From Sipunculus nudus (taxonomy: Eukaryota > Annelida > Sipuncula > Golfingiida > Sipunculidae), in NCBI GenBank assembly GCA_026874595.1, contig CM049307.1, forward strand, positions 72,268,643-72,332,642: a stretch of 64,000 nucleotides of DNA. The letters run 5' to 3'. Positions 1-12,607 of this stretch are shown in pieces. Position 1 is the first letter of the stretch. Every line of letters starts with the position of its first letter. Position numbers and translations under genes: made by a program. Under the pieces are notes generated by a model. It had not been told where the DNA came from. It ran no database searches and saw only the letters and a list, made by a program, of their open reading frames with translations.

Positions 1-1954
1 GTCTGGCTTGTTATCACAGACCTTTTCCTAACCCCCCCCCCCCTTAAAAAACACACGATGCAATTGTCAACTTTCAATACAGCCTCTATACTGACTTCCT
101 GTTGTGGCCTGAGGACAGTTATCCCCCACTGTCTGCATATTTCCTCTCTTGCAGTGCTACACGAGCTTGCCACGGGCGCAGCCATGTTTGTTTACACGCT
201 CGGCCAATCAGATTGCTTTTACCAGTTCTGCAGATATGTTAAAACGCTGAGTCAATCAGATTTTAGTTTATCCAGCGCAAACTGACTGGGTGTTTAGCCC
301 CTTGCCAAACCTGAAGAATCCTGATATTTCTCACAGCATGTGAGTGGAAGGTCATCAGAAGGTTACCACTGTGTTTAGAGCGTGGGTGAAATGCAACATT
401 TGAAAATTATGAACAAAACAGTTTATTGGTAAACATTTTTTTTGCATTAACACATGAAATAATTTATTTGTAGGGGTAACGCCAAGAATAGTAATTAGCA
501 ATACGAATAAAGAGGTCTTGGTACTGATTCACAACAGAGTGGTCCGTGAAGAGTATAATCGGGTAATCCGTGTAACAATTGTTTTGTATATGTGGCCTAA
601 TTAGCCTATCACCAAAAAGCTAAGGGGTTCCTGTGATATAGATATGCCCGGCGTCATGTGTCCATCACGCAGGATCATTCATAGCAATATTCGGCCCTCT
701 GACATTAGAGAGTCTACGACATGGCCTACAAGTACGCTGTCAGACCAATCGTTAGCTTTTTAGTATACTTTCTTACAACACCTAAGATGTGCGAGAAAAC
801 ACTTCACTCAACATATTGGTAAATCCCTCTGCATGGTTGTTGAATTTCTGATCGAATGAATACAAGCATAGCTTGCATAGGTAACTGGGCAAGAGCCAAG
901 TTGTACGCGATACAGGAAATGACTCGTTACGGAAGAGACGGATATTCAGTTTGTTTTGTGCGTTTACATGTGTTCTTTTGCGTCAATTCACCATTCCTAA
1001 CCTAATGTTTAAATAATCGGCTGTTTACCACTACATCAATGCAACATGATTGATGATCGTTGCAGTACATTCCTCCGTATGGCTTTTACCACGACATGCG
1101 TTAGACTTACCAGCGGAATATAAATGCCTACTGAGTCCTGTATACACGGCTGGATCAACTATCCTCTCAACTTCTATTATACGGGTCAACAATGATTATA
1201 TAAACAAAAGATATATGCATTCCAGGGACATCGTATTATGACAATATGACAACTTTGGAAAGATGCACTGAAACATCAGATAAACTTAATATACCTGTAA
1301 GGTATACTCTCACTGTTATCAGAAAGATGGGTTCTGCATTAATTTTAATCATTTAACAGAGTATTTAAACTTTAAACCACGTTCGTTCCTGAGCAGCAGT
1401 TGGCCATGTGACTGGCTTGTACGGATTTCTTTTTATCATTATATATTTTATAATATCATATTGGACACAAGCTGAATAAGCCAGGGTATAAGTTATAAAT
1501 TTTACTATTTATTCTTTTATTTATATTTCATTTTCCGTCAAGGTTGTTTTAATCACCTTTCAGATGTTATGATAAGCTTTATTATGGTTAACCTTTATGT
1601 AGAGGCCATTTGTACAGGGGCGGATCCAGGAATTTAGATAAGTAGAGGTTTCAACCCAAGGAGACTACTGAGTAATTCTTGAAAATTTCCGGAAGGGGGG
1701 TCTATAGGCAACATAATTGGTTTGAAAACCTGAAAAAAGTTGCAGAAAAAGCTTTCTCCCCTTGAATTGGCTGCTGGTACGATCCCGTTTTGTTAGAGTT
1801 ACCCTCCGTTACGTAGAGTTACCCTCCATTGTAAAGTGCTCTATGGCCTACAGACTAGGCCAGAGCGGTAGAACTCTGATACTAATCACATTCACCTGAT
1901 GATCGGGTCGCTTACCGTCAAACAGACTGTTGTGAATTTACAGTGTTGTCCTTC

Positions 1955-1956
<2 letters not shown>
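1..1956. other. no gene recognised
   Basis: Unique-looking AT-rich DNA. Reading frames are short and show no recognisable protein. The only repeat-like item is a GGGGCGGATCCAGGAATTT motif at about 1618-1637, followed about 55 bp later by a G-run. The same motif recurs near other homopolymer tracts in the window. Confidence 0.5.
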
Positions 1957-2042
<86 letters not shown>

Positions 2043-2051
2043 TTAATAATA
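1957..2051. repeat. (AT)n microsatellite followed by (AAT)n
   Basis: About 58 bp of uninterrupted AT alternation runs straight into about 35 bp of AAT triplets. The change of period without unique sequence suggests slippage-derived compound growth. Confidence 0.95.
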
Positions 2052-2154
2052 ACAAATATATAATTTCACAGTCTTACCTAATGAGTGCAACACGCGCGAA
2101 CTACGTTATAGTAAAATTGTTTGACAAAATATGATTCTTTTATTTGTACAATTT

Positions 2155-2157
<3 letters not shown>

Positions 2158-2228
<71 letters not shown>
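2158..2228. repeat. compound (TA)n-(GA)n microsatellite
   Basis: TA alternation (about 2158-2194) switches directly to GA alternation (about 2195-2228). It lies only about 110 bp after the preceding AT/AAT tract. Confidence 0.95.
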
Positions 2229-2231
<3 letters not shown>

Positions 2232-3180
2232 TTGATATGTATAATGAATTTCCATGTCTTAGTGCACTGAAACATCATCTTTATGAGGCCTGAAACAATC
2301 TGAAATGCGCCATGCATGTGTACTTATGTTCTGACAATAAATTCACACTTTTACACTCTCCTGAATATCTTGTGTACTGTACTACATGAATTCTTAAGGT
2401 GTCTGTTGGTTTTTGCGTGTTCTGATGAACTTATGATATGACCTGGTCATTTCATAAAGAAGGTACAGCAATCCTTGCCCAAATATATACAGAAATTTAC
2501 TTATGACATTAAATTGCGCGAACTGCAAAAAAAAAACAACATATTTTTACATTGACTTAACCGTGAATTAAAGCATGTTTTCATCAATTAACAAAGGAAA
2601 AAGCATTTTGATTATCTACTTATACAAAAACTACTTTTCATTTGAAAATTCGGGGGGGGGGATTTGCCCCCCTTGCCCGCCCCGGAGCCTACGGCCCTGA
2701 CTGCCGAATCCCAAAGCTGGTGTCCTGTATGTTACTCAGCCGAAATACTTCAAAAAGAGGTATACCACTACCGTAAAATGAAATTATCTCACTTTGCATT
2801 AAATTCTTGAAATTTCGTACACCATCTTAAGTCAAAGTAGGTATACCTCGCATTCAAGTTTGGCATGCGCTTTGGTCTTGTGTATACATCATCTTAGGTG
2901 ACATATATATCAACCAAATGACATTAGCTCTCCACTTCTCACTAACATGTCCACTCAGTCTGTCAATCTAGTTCACCTGTCATTCACTGACATCACCGTC
3001 TTTATTTTACGGTAGCGATATCTCTTTTTTCGGAGGTATGGCCAAAACAGAAATACAGGAGAAAATATCAAAACAAGAAAAAAAAATCTAGAAAATTAAT
3101 ACAAATATCCCTAAGTGCGATCAGACCCGAATCATGAGGACACAATTGCCATATGGTTAAGAAAATGATCCAAGTATCAA
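2229..3180. other. no gene recognised
   Basis: AT-rich sequence with a G-run/CCCCCC pair at about 2652-2678, next to text resembling the end of the GGCGGATCC-type interspersed repeat. No coding signal was seen. Confidence 0.45.
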
Positions 3181-5962
3181 TTTTTAGCTCAGCTGAATGA
3201 AAGTCTTCTGAGCTATAGCTATCACTCTTTGTCAGTCATGCGGCCGTCCGTCCGTCAGTCCGGTTGTCCGTTAACAGGGCACAAATCGTAACTGCTGGAC
3301 CTAAAATCTTATAACTAAACAATTAACATAATTGTATATTTTGTGTGGGTCATATTTCGAATTGGACATTGAATGCAAGACCAAAATGCATTTTAGGATA
3401 TTGTAAAATCGTGCAAAATGACAATGGTCTCATAGAATCAATTAGCCAATTCCGAAAGGGACCATATGCAGTAAAAATGTTTTATGAGGAGTCTTATTAG
3501 CTCCTTTCAAAACTTTGTTAATGACATGCCTGCAAATCCTCCCATAAAATATGTTTCAATTGAAGAAATATGTTTTGAAAACTGTGACAAATGATGTTTC
3601 AGTTGATGTTTCATTATTGCAATGTTTCTTAACGGAATATGTCTTAGAATTTTTAAATCATGTCGCAAAATATGCTTGGAATCATGTTTAACTGGTGATA
3701 CGTTTCGAAAAATGGTCACAAAATGATGTTGCAGGGGATGTTTCAGGCTGATGACGTATCGTATGGAATCATGTCTTTGAAATTTTTTAAACATGTTTGA
3801 AACATAATTCATATGATCGATTTCATGACAAATTTGACGACATGATACGATACATGTCTCAAAACATGACTTCATTGGAAAACATGTTTCATATCAAGTC
3901 ATGTCATGTGGAAACATGTTTCGTTTAAAAACGTGAAAAGTGGCCATATTCCTAAAACATGTCTTGAATAGGCACAAGATTCGTCTGACTTGAAACATGT
4001 TTCATAAGATGAAACGTGTTTGAAACATGACACATGATTAACACATATGTCGAATTTGGGACAAGTGATGTTTCATGTGGAAACGTGAAACAAGTTTCCA
4101 GTTTTCAGAGTGCATCCATTGAGGTCCATAAGGTTTCCCCTGGACACTTGAAACTGGGTCAATGCGACCTATATTCCCTGAGTTACGGGGCCTGTTATTG
4201 CACCTCAGAATAATTAAGATATTGATACAAAAGCTCCAGTATCTTAATAACTAAAAGCATTGATTGCCATGATTATTTCCATGCATATTGATCATGGAAT
4301 GTCATTAGTTCTTGAAGACTGGTGGTGCCACCTGATTTTTTTTTATTTTAATGCATCATTTTCTCAATAATTTTAGACCTTCAAATGAAACAGTCTGGCT
4401 GTTTACAGGGCACAAACATTAACCGTTAAGGCACGGTTACACCTAGAAACTTCTAACTGTACGTCCAGGGAGGACCTATGGCAAATCTCCATGGAAACTT
4501 GAGATTAGGTCATGGTGATATATATTTTTCGAACTACGGGCCGAAAACATGTTTTCGAGCACCCAACGAATCTGACGGGGCTCAGATTGTATCCATTTGG
4601 CCAAGAATATTCTAACATGACACCCAAGGAGGTTCTGGGGAAATCTCCGTGGAAACCTGAAATTAGTTCATTGTGACCTATATTCTGCGGGCCGAAAACA
4701 TAATTTTTAATACTCATTATGGGCCAAAACACGATTTTAGCACCAAGAGAGTAAGACAGGGCACAAACTTTACCGCTGGACCTAGAATCTTCTTACTCGA
4801 GATCCAGGGAGGTCCTTGAAAAAATCCCTGGAATACTGAAATAAGGTCACTGTGAAAAATATTCTCTTTGTTATTGGGCCTTTTATTGTACCCAACAATA
4901 ATTTAACATTTTAAACAAAAGCTCCTGCATGTTTGAATTACTAATTGATTGCCATTGATTGCATTTTTTCTCTATTTTTGAGACCTTTAAATGAAGCACT
5001 CCGGGTACAAACAGGGCACAAACATTGACTCTACATCCGGGGAGGTATTAGGCAAATCTTCTGAGAAAGCTGAAATTAGGTCATGGTGACCTATATTTTG
5101 CGACATTCGGGCCGAAAACATAATTTTTAATACCCAATGGGTCAGACGGGGTACAATTCTACACTGCTGGACCTAGAACCTTGTAATATGACATCCAGGG
5201 AGGTACTTGGTAAGTCTCCTATATATGAATCCTGAAATAGGGTCACTGTTACCTATATTCTGTGAATTATAGGGTAAAAACATGATTTAAGCACTGATAA
5301 AGGCAGATGGGCACAAATTAACACGGTTGGACCTGGAACCTTTTTAACTTAAAATTCAAGGTCCTTAGCAAATCTCCTTCTACACCTGAGATATATTGGG
5401 TGAGTTACGAGGAAACCTAATTCTCAAATCTCAACTTAAATCTGGCAGTGTCTGTCTTTATGTAAAGAGAGGTTATTGTAAAGTCTCCTTGGACATCTGA
5501 AATAAGATCACTGTATTCTGCACGATATGTGAAAGATCATGATTTGAGCACCATATAAGACAGATTTGCAAAAATGGTTACAGTTGGACCTAGAAACTTC
5601 TGATTTGATTAAGAACAAAGCAGGGCCCTAAAAAATTCCTTGTGAACCTGAAATAATGTCACTGTGACTTTTATTCTGCGAGCTATGAAAGAATATGATT
5701 ATAACACCCTATTAGTCAGACGGGCACAAATTGTTGCAGTTTGACGTAGAAACATCTAACATAGCATATAGGGATTTCCTGGTAACATCTTCTTGGAAAC
5801 CCTATTAAATTTCACTGTAACCTGTTTTTAAGGATTATGGACGTAAAGCATGATTTTGAGCACTCTGGAAGTCATCCTCCACATTGTGTTCAAAAATTAA
5901 TGCATGCGTCATCTGTATGTCAAATTCAGTTGAGCGTTATGGCCCATGGGCCACTAGTTTTA
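3181..5962 (-). mobile_element. hairpin-ended non-autonomous element with degenerate tandem units
   Basis: Read on the - strand, the element begins near 5962 with a palindrome (GGCCCATGGGCC) followed by GCTCAACTGAA. It ends at 3181 with a hairpin-forming terminus (TAGCTCAG...CTGAGCTAAAAA type). Between them are many diverged tandem units, each with a phrase of the form GGACCTAGAA...CATCCAGGGAGGTC...CTGAAATTAGGTCA. The terminus preceded by clusters of GGACGGAC is shared with elements ending at about 45306, 49556, 56556 and 60520. No transposase or helicase coding was seen, so it is non-autonomous. The tandem core resembles bivalve pearl-type elements (inference). Confidence 0.6.
3500..4110. 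repeat. dense AAACATGTTT-type degenerate repeat
   Basis: Within the hairpin-ended element, about 600 bp is crowded with variants of GAAACATGTTTC, a 12-bp palindrome, at irregular spacing of roughly 20-40 bp. It is not a clean tandem array. The reading frame here is a by-product of the repeats, not a gene. Confidence 0.5.
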
Positions 5963-7825
5963 GATATTATAAGTCCAAAAGGAAACACTATTTGCTACTG
6001 TATGATTTTATAAAAATAATCCGTATAAACAACTTCAGCTGATCCATGCGTCTCCATAGTTATATTTTAAGGATGACGTCAGTTTATTAAACCCAATAGA
6101 TGTTATTATATTCTCTATCCGTGCTTTTTTATTTTTTTAACAAACTTGATAATAATTCTCAGGAATTATTGAATATGTGTCCATCATTCTGATTAAACTG
6201 GATTTGGATTGTACAATATGCAGCTTAATAATAGAAAAGAAAGAATTTGTAATTATAGAGAAGAACTCTCCTGTCGTCAATTAATTCGAGGCAAGTCGTG
6301 GTGAAAAGAACTTACATCGGACACTGTAATTGCCTTAATTAACTTTCCTTGCTATTACTATAGCTTATTTGTTGTCATGCCTACTCATGTATATGATAAT
6401 CGAAAATATTTTTTATAAAAAATTAAGGGTTCCTTACAAGATGACTTGGTAGACAGGATTTTTTTCCAATTATTTTTCAACAGAAGAGAACAAATGCCAC
6501 TGTGAAAACTGATATTATAGTCGATTTACCATTTATCATAACTTATTTCATATTATTCATCACTTACATGTTTACCTACGGCCAGCACGTATACCGTCCC
6601 ATACTACCTATATGTTACCTCAGTCATCAAAAATGACTGAATCTATTGTGGTTGACTTGTGGTTGCGAGTTTCGCCTTTTCAATTTCACGATCTTACCCT
6701 AGAGTAACATATATAGAGTAAATCCAGTATTATATTGATTGTTTCAATACAAGCGCAAAATCTGAGCAATTTGACAAGACCTAAAGAGAAACATTTTTGT
6801 TCATTATTGGCAGATAATATTAGATAAAAGGTATTAGATAAAAGATCTAATATTATTTATAAAAATGAATACATTAAATGTATGTTATCATTTTTATATC
6901 ATTCTTTTCCCTCTCAGCTTTTGTTTCCATGGACATGTAGATCAGTGTTAATGAGGCCACCTGTGTAGATCAGGCGTGTTTTTCAAGGTTTTATTTTCAC
7001 AATAGTTCCTCTTTTACTAATTTCATTCACTTGAAACCCTCGCGGACAAGAATCCAACTGCAGCATCTGGCCAGGATAGAAAATACTTGTAGTGCCGTCA
7101 GCGATATGTCATACACTACATCACACTCTTCTCCTTGATACGCTTTCATCAGTGGTCGGCATCCTCGGAGAGGGCAGTGTCTGCTCTAGGTCCGTCCTGT
7201 GATCACGGATGCAATAGTTCTCAATTGCTGGGCCCTTTCAAGTACATCAGAAATCACTGTGGGTCCATCTCAGGCGGCACATATAAATTCTCATCTATGT
7301 CAGACTTTTGGAAGTTAGTAGGAGCCATAATTGCTGGTGATCTGTATTTGCACTGATTTATCCCCAGCTGTTAAACAGCAATGATCAAGACTTGTGGATA
7401 AATCTGTTTTACTTTGTCTAACAGAAGGCTGATCCAGCAGAGGGGGTCCAGGGGTTCCCTTTTTTCAAGCCGACGCAACCTTTTTTAATAATTCAAACCC
7501 AAATATGTGGCATAGCCACACTTTTCCGAAAATGAGGTCAATTAATGTTTCAACATTAATTCTGCTGGCTTGGACTTCTCCATTTCCTAAAATCTGGATC
7601 CTCCCCTGTATAAGGCGGGTTGCATTAAATCAGAAATGGTTGTTTGCTGGAGAGAAGAGGAAGATGAGACGAATCAAGCATTGCAGATGACAAACTTTGT
7701 GTCAAGAATTACAAAGTTATATTTGATTGACTCTTCTTATAATGCTTCAAGGCAACAATTAATCTTTCGAAGTTCTTTAGCAGAAATTAACCAGTTAATG
7801 TGCTCTCAGATGTTTTATAACTTTT
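5963..7825. other. no gene recognised
   Basis: AT-rich DNA without convincing coding frames. A GATCCAGCAG...GGGGGTCC phrase at about 7430-7460 and its mate at about 7590-7605 resemble the GGCGGATCC interspersed repeat. Nothing else stands out. Confidence 0.45.
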
Positions 7826-8130
7826 CGGCCTCTGTGGCTCAGGGGTAGAGCACAGGACTCAACGCCGGGAGATCTCAGTCGAGGCGGTGAGATATTTCAC
7901 GGTCGGCCCCCACCCAGGGTGAGCACTCTGCAGGCTTATTGGGAAGGCCGTGCCCAACGGCCATGTTTCACTCATAAACGAGTGCCCCTTTCAGGGGTAC
8001 CTGGGTGGTATGACCCAGCAATGGGGAAGATTACACACCCAGGTCCCGCAGGTGCAGTAGTCAGCGGGCCTGGTTAACGCCAGGATATTAAATGAGAGAA
8101 AGCGTGTGATACTGCCTTGTCACGGAATCC
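7826..8130 (+). mobile_element. tRNA-derived SINE-like element
   Basis: The head GCCTCTGTGGCTCAGGGGTA contains a good RNA polymerase III box A (TGGCTCAGGGG). A degraded box B region follows about 35 bp later. A G/C-rich body with paired stretches (ACCTGGGT...ACCCAGGT) comes next, quite unlike the AT-rich flanks. There is no acceptor-stem pairing of a real tRNA. The boundaries are approximate. Confidence 0.55.
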
Positions 8131-8244
8131 GAAACCGAAATGGAAAACTGCAGATGAACATTTACTTAGTTAAGTAAGCATTTAAAAAATGGAGACGGTT
8201 ATCGCCAATAACAACAAAATAATTTTAAAAATTTCATTGGTTTG

Positions 8245-8400
8245 ATTTAACCTTTATTATTTTATTTTTCATTGATTGTACCAGTAGTTATAATAAGGAA
8301 ATGCTATGTTCTCTCCGTGGCACAGAAGGTGGCGTTTGGTAGTCTCTAGAGTTGGAGGAAACCGGAGGACCCGGAGAAAGCCACCGAACTTTGACTATGA
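8245..8400 (-). mobile_element. partial SINE copy (same family as 33815 and 62545)
   Basis: It contains the phrase GTTGGAGGAAACCGGAGGAC followed by CCGGAGAAAGCCACC, and a tail with TTGATTGTACCAGTAGTTAT. It matches the body and tail of the fuller copies at 33815-34045 and 62545-62786. The tRNA-like head is missing, so it looks truncated. Confidence 0.6.
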
Positions 8401-10883
8401 TTTGTATCTCGATATCCTTGTGCTCATCTTTTTTTTATACCAGACACTTTAGCTACTCTTCCCATGGCCAATATTTCCCTATTATGTGACTTCATCTCCG
8501 ATGGCACCTTAATTCGTGCAAGTACACGGTACGCAGGACTCAGAGTTCAGGTTATAGTAGGGTGGTTTTGAGAGCAGCATCTCACAACACTGTTCTAGAA
8601 TACAATTTTTCTCCTTTTTTTCTTTGAAAACTGTCATCCTAAAATGTTTATAGAAAATCTGAAGAAGAGCTCGAAATAACTACTGATTGGAAGTTCCATT
8701 ATGTTCATGTGCTTGATATAATACAGATTAGTCGAAGAGTTGTTGCGGGACGGGTCACGTAGACTCAGTTAGGTCACTGTCGGGATCATTATTGATAACT
8801 GTCCTTGATACTCCCATGTCGTCACTGGCTGATATATCACTGTTGGGACTGGTCGGATTGACGAGAAATGTGTATAGATCACTCTGAGCATGAAATCCTA
8901 CTAACAGAGTACGATTTTGCTGAGCAGGGATTGTGGGTAAAGGAAATCTTTCCCGTTCAATACATTTAATCTAAATACATCAATGTATACATGTATAAAG
9001 ATGGTATAAGTGTAAAGAGGGACGTGAAAACAGTCCTAGTAGTCCCGACCGTCCCCAAAATCCCAAATTACATCGACCTCTGGCGAAAAGTCTTTAAAAC
9101 AAAGAGTCATGAAAGCGCCCCCCCCCCCCCCCCCCCCCCCTCCCCCAGCCTGTATCCGCCCTGACCAGCTGTGTTTCAGAGCTTACCTGCTTCTCGGAAT
9201 TGGCTTTCTCCATTAGAGTTGCAACTATGAACTTTCCATGTGACGTTCCCTGTGACGGAATTGCTGTGTCATGGTAGACGTTATCTGCCACGGGCTGTAC
9301 ATGTATGTTAGGGGTGAGCAAAAAACTTAACAGCTGAGTTAAGCATTTTCTATGTCTCCCCGGGATACCATGTGGGACCAACAACTCGCTATACATGCAG
9401 AGATCCGTTTTACCAGATACGTATCCGGCATTCCGGATCCGCGAATGAGGAATCTCACCTTATTTATTTAGTTAATACCGATTTTTTATCCGCATTCCGC
9501 ATACCGGATCCGCATTTCGCGTAATCATAAGGAATCTTGGCTTTATTTGCGAATTTGTTGCTCAAAGCCCATGTCGGAATAGTAATGTTAAATACCTAGA
9601 TTATACAGTGTGTCCAAGTGACATTACATATGTCCTCCAGAGCAAACCTAAGTAGGGTCAGTGTAGTCGTTGTACTATAGTATATAGCTAATATTCTGAT
9701 CTGACCAAATTATGACAGCATGACACTAAGATATGTACGTCTCTGTCGTGCTGTATGGTTAATAATCTGGCAGGATTCCTCCAGGAGCGTGTGTTAACAG
9801 CATAAACACAAGAAAGGACAGGAAAAACGTAACTGTTCCATATATGTACACTGCTGTGACACCCTAACTCAAATTACAGTTTCTTCTCAAAGAGATGTAA
9901 ATATTAGAATATTATATCGTCATAATGATTACATGAAATGATCAGTGACACGTACTTTGCAAATGTTGGTAAGGAGTCTGTCTGTTGAAAAAGGTTTAAT
10001 AATTTTAAGTAGTAATAATTTAATAAACTTTTGTGAAGTGCAATCATTCTAAAATATCTGTGAGCAAATGTGGAAGTGATGCGATTTACTTTGCTAGTGA
10101 AATATATAAGATTACAGTAGATAATATATAGATGAATGCATTTTCTTTACTGTAACTCCCGATTGACATCAAGTCTTTAACCCTTAAAAATTTCGCAAGG
10201 AATCTACTTAACAAGAGACCGGTTTTGGTGCCATATTTTATCCTGATAAAAAACGATTAACCACGTGATATAAAGAAATGATCGAATATGATAAAACGTC
10301 ATAAACAACTATGTTTATGATATGGTCATGTCGACATAGCTTATTCATGTTGAACAGTCTGGTATATCAGTTTGCATTACTGCCATGCTCTATTGAAGTT
10401 CTACAAGACCAAACGTAAAACTATCTCAGCTAAAACAAGTAATATTTACCAGAGCCTTTTTATTTCTTAATATTTTGAAAATGAATTGTCCGGTACAATA
10501 ATAAGATTAAGAGATAAATCACATTTCCCATGCTGTGAATGTTGTGAAGGTATTTAACATGTCAGTCTAAGTTCTTCTGGTGGCAAAACAATTTCTTTGC
10601 TACTATTCTAAAGTGAATGTAAATATCAGCATTCTCTCTCAGGTCATTCAAGAAGAGCTTATAGATGTCACATATGAAATGTAGATAATATTGGTGTTTT
10701 GGCGTTTATTGTGTAGATATTGTAGACCGTCGCAATAATGTGTGTATGTATGTGTGTATGTGGTATACTCGCACATTGACATGACTTGTAAATGTGTGTG
10801 TTGGGGGGGGGGGGGGGGTTAGACACAGTTTGAAATGTGAATGTGGTTAAACAGCGCGGCGACTCGTCTTGTGTTTTATTGTA
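8401..10883. other. no gene; poly-C tract and short repeats
   Basis: No coding frame is recognised. A poly-C run lies at about 9118-9140. At about 9430-9520, CATTCCGGATCCGC and variants repeat a few times. A G-run lies at about 10803-10820. The remainder is AT-rich and featureless. Confidence 0.45.
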
Positions 10884-11328
10884 GAATGACACGTTGACAT
10901 GTCTTGTGGGTTATTGCAGACGGACACATTGACGTGTCTTGAGGGGTGTGGTAGGCTGACACATTAAACATGTCTTGAGGGGTGTGGTAGACTGACACAT
11001 TGACGTGTCTTGAGGGGTGTGGTAGGCTGACACATTGACATGTCTTGTGGGATATGGTAGGTTGACACGTTGATATGTCTTTTAGGGTGTGGTAGACCGA
11101 CACGATATGTCTTTTAGGGTGTGGTAGACTGATACTTTGGCTTGTTTTGTAGGGTGTGGTAGACTGACAGATCGACATTTATTGAGGGTGTAGTAGACTG
11201 ACACGTTGACGTATCCTGTGGGGTGTGGTAGACTGATACGTTGGCGTGTTTTGTTGGGTGTGGTAGACTGACACATTGACATATTTTGAGTGTGTAGTAG
11301 ACTTACACATTGGCGTTTCTTGATGCCA
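10884..11328. repeat. 36-bp minisatellite (about 12 units)
   Basis: Tandem units of the type GTGTGGTAGACTGACACATT followed by GACGTGTCTTGAGGGG, about 36 bp each, with point changes and some length variation. Because 36 is a multiple of three, long frames stay open on the - strand (VSVYHTP-like repeats). These are repeat artefacts, with no other coding support. Confidence 0.85.
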
Positions 11329-12600
11329 ATGATGCATCTTGCGTTTAACTTTATGTGTGTTGCGTTGTGGTAGAATGACGCATAACCTACATTTTATACT
11401 GGACAAAGTGTATTCAAATGACACATCTGTTCTTGGTTTCTTTAGATGAGTTAATTAAACAGACGTTCTGTATTGACGTCCGGAATTTCATAAAATTTCA
11501 ACCGCAAAGCGTTAATGCACCTGAGGACATTCGTGTTCTTTTAATTTTACTGTAAACATGATACACCGGGAAGGATGTTGTTTATGGTCTTTTTGAGTGT
11601 TTACAAGAAACATATGACGTCATATGTCTGACTAGGGCACCAGACACGACAACAGGCTGATTATACATGTTCATCCTTGTCATAATGAGACATTATCTTA
11701 CTGCCGACAGCACTGTCTAAAGTCACATGATCTGTAGCCAAGCAACCTTTCAGAGAATAAAGCTTCCCTGGTTTCTTTGGGGCATGTTTAATTATTTTAC
11801 GTGTAGGAGCTCCCAGAAAAGATGTTGGTTTAATGTCAGACGTGAGCCTTAGGGCCGCCGCTTACAAATTAGCTTAATTCTATACAGACTGGAGCGAAGC
11901 TTCCAGCGGCTTCTCGGAATGCCTCCATGCTGCTTATTTTTTCTCGGACCAAGTCGGCAACAAAACTTCTCAAAACACACTAATGAGATCTTGCGACCGA
12001 ATCCGAGACAAAAAGTATATAATAAGACATACTGTCCGCGGATGAATGACAAGAAGTACGTCATACAAGGCCGGATCAAGGGGATTGCTATAGATTAATA
12101 AATGATAATGCCAACAAATCATCTTTTGGTTGGACTCAAATAAAACAGAAGCGGATCCGGGGGGGGGGGTCCAGGTAGTCCGGACCATCCCCCCTCCCCC
12201 TTTTATACCCGAAGCAACCTTTTTAAAAGGATTTTAGACGAAATTTTGCTGCCTTGACCCCCCTTTTTCGGACCTGTTGACCTTTTTTAAGGATTTTCAT
12301 TAGTCCTCCTGGGTTGGACCTCCCCCCCCCCTTTCCTAAATCCGCCCCGGTAATACAAGTTATTTACTGAAATTATGATTGATATTAATATATTTTATTG
12401 TGTTTGGAGCTTTGTATAAAATGACGAAGGACAATAAAACAACTGCCTGTCAATTGTCCCTGGGCTAGCCAACACTGGTTTACAAGGTACCCCGGTATCT
12501 CCCAGGGCAAGCCAATACTGATTTATACGGAACCGTCTTGTTAGAGAGACCGGCCGTGCCGACAGGCCACCCGAAAATCTGCCCAATTGTTTAAAGATTT
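11329..12600. other. no gene recognised
   Basis: Mixed sequence. At 12150-12350 a GCGGATCCGGGGGG phrase and, about 190 bp later, a poly-C run with AAATCCGCCCC look like inverted ends of the GGCGGATCC interspersed repeat. At 12455-12530 a GGGCTAGCCAACACTG / GGGCAAGCCAATACTG pair forms a short direct repeat. Confidence 0.4.
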
Positions 12601-12607
12601 TGTGTGA

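Noticed and set aside
7826-7900. Possible functional tRNA gene
   Set aside because: Box A is good, but box B is degraded, no acceptor stem pairs, and the sequence continues into a SINE-like body.
10876-11424. Overlapping - strand frames with VSVYHTP repeats
   Set aside because: They are by-products of the 36-bp minisatellite. Three overlapping frames of similar composition indicate repeat structure, not protein.
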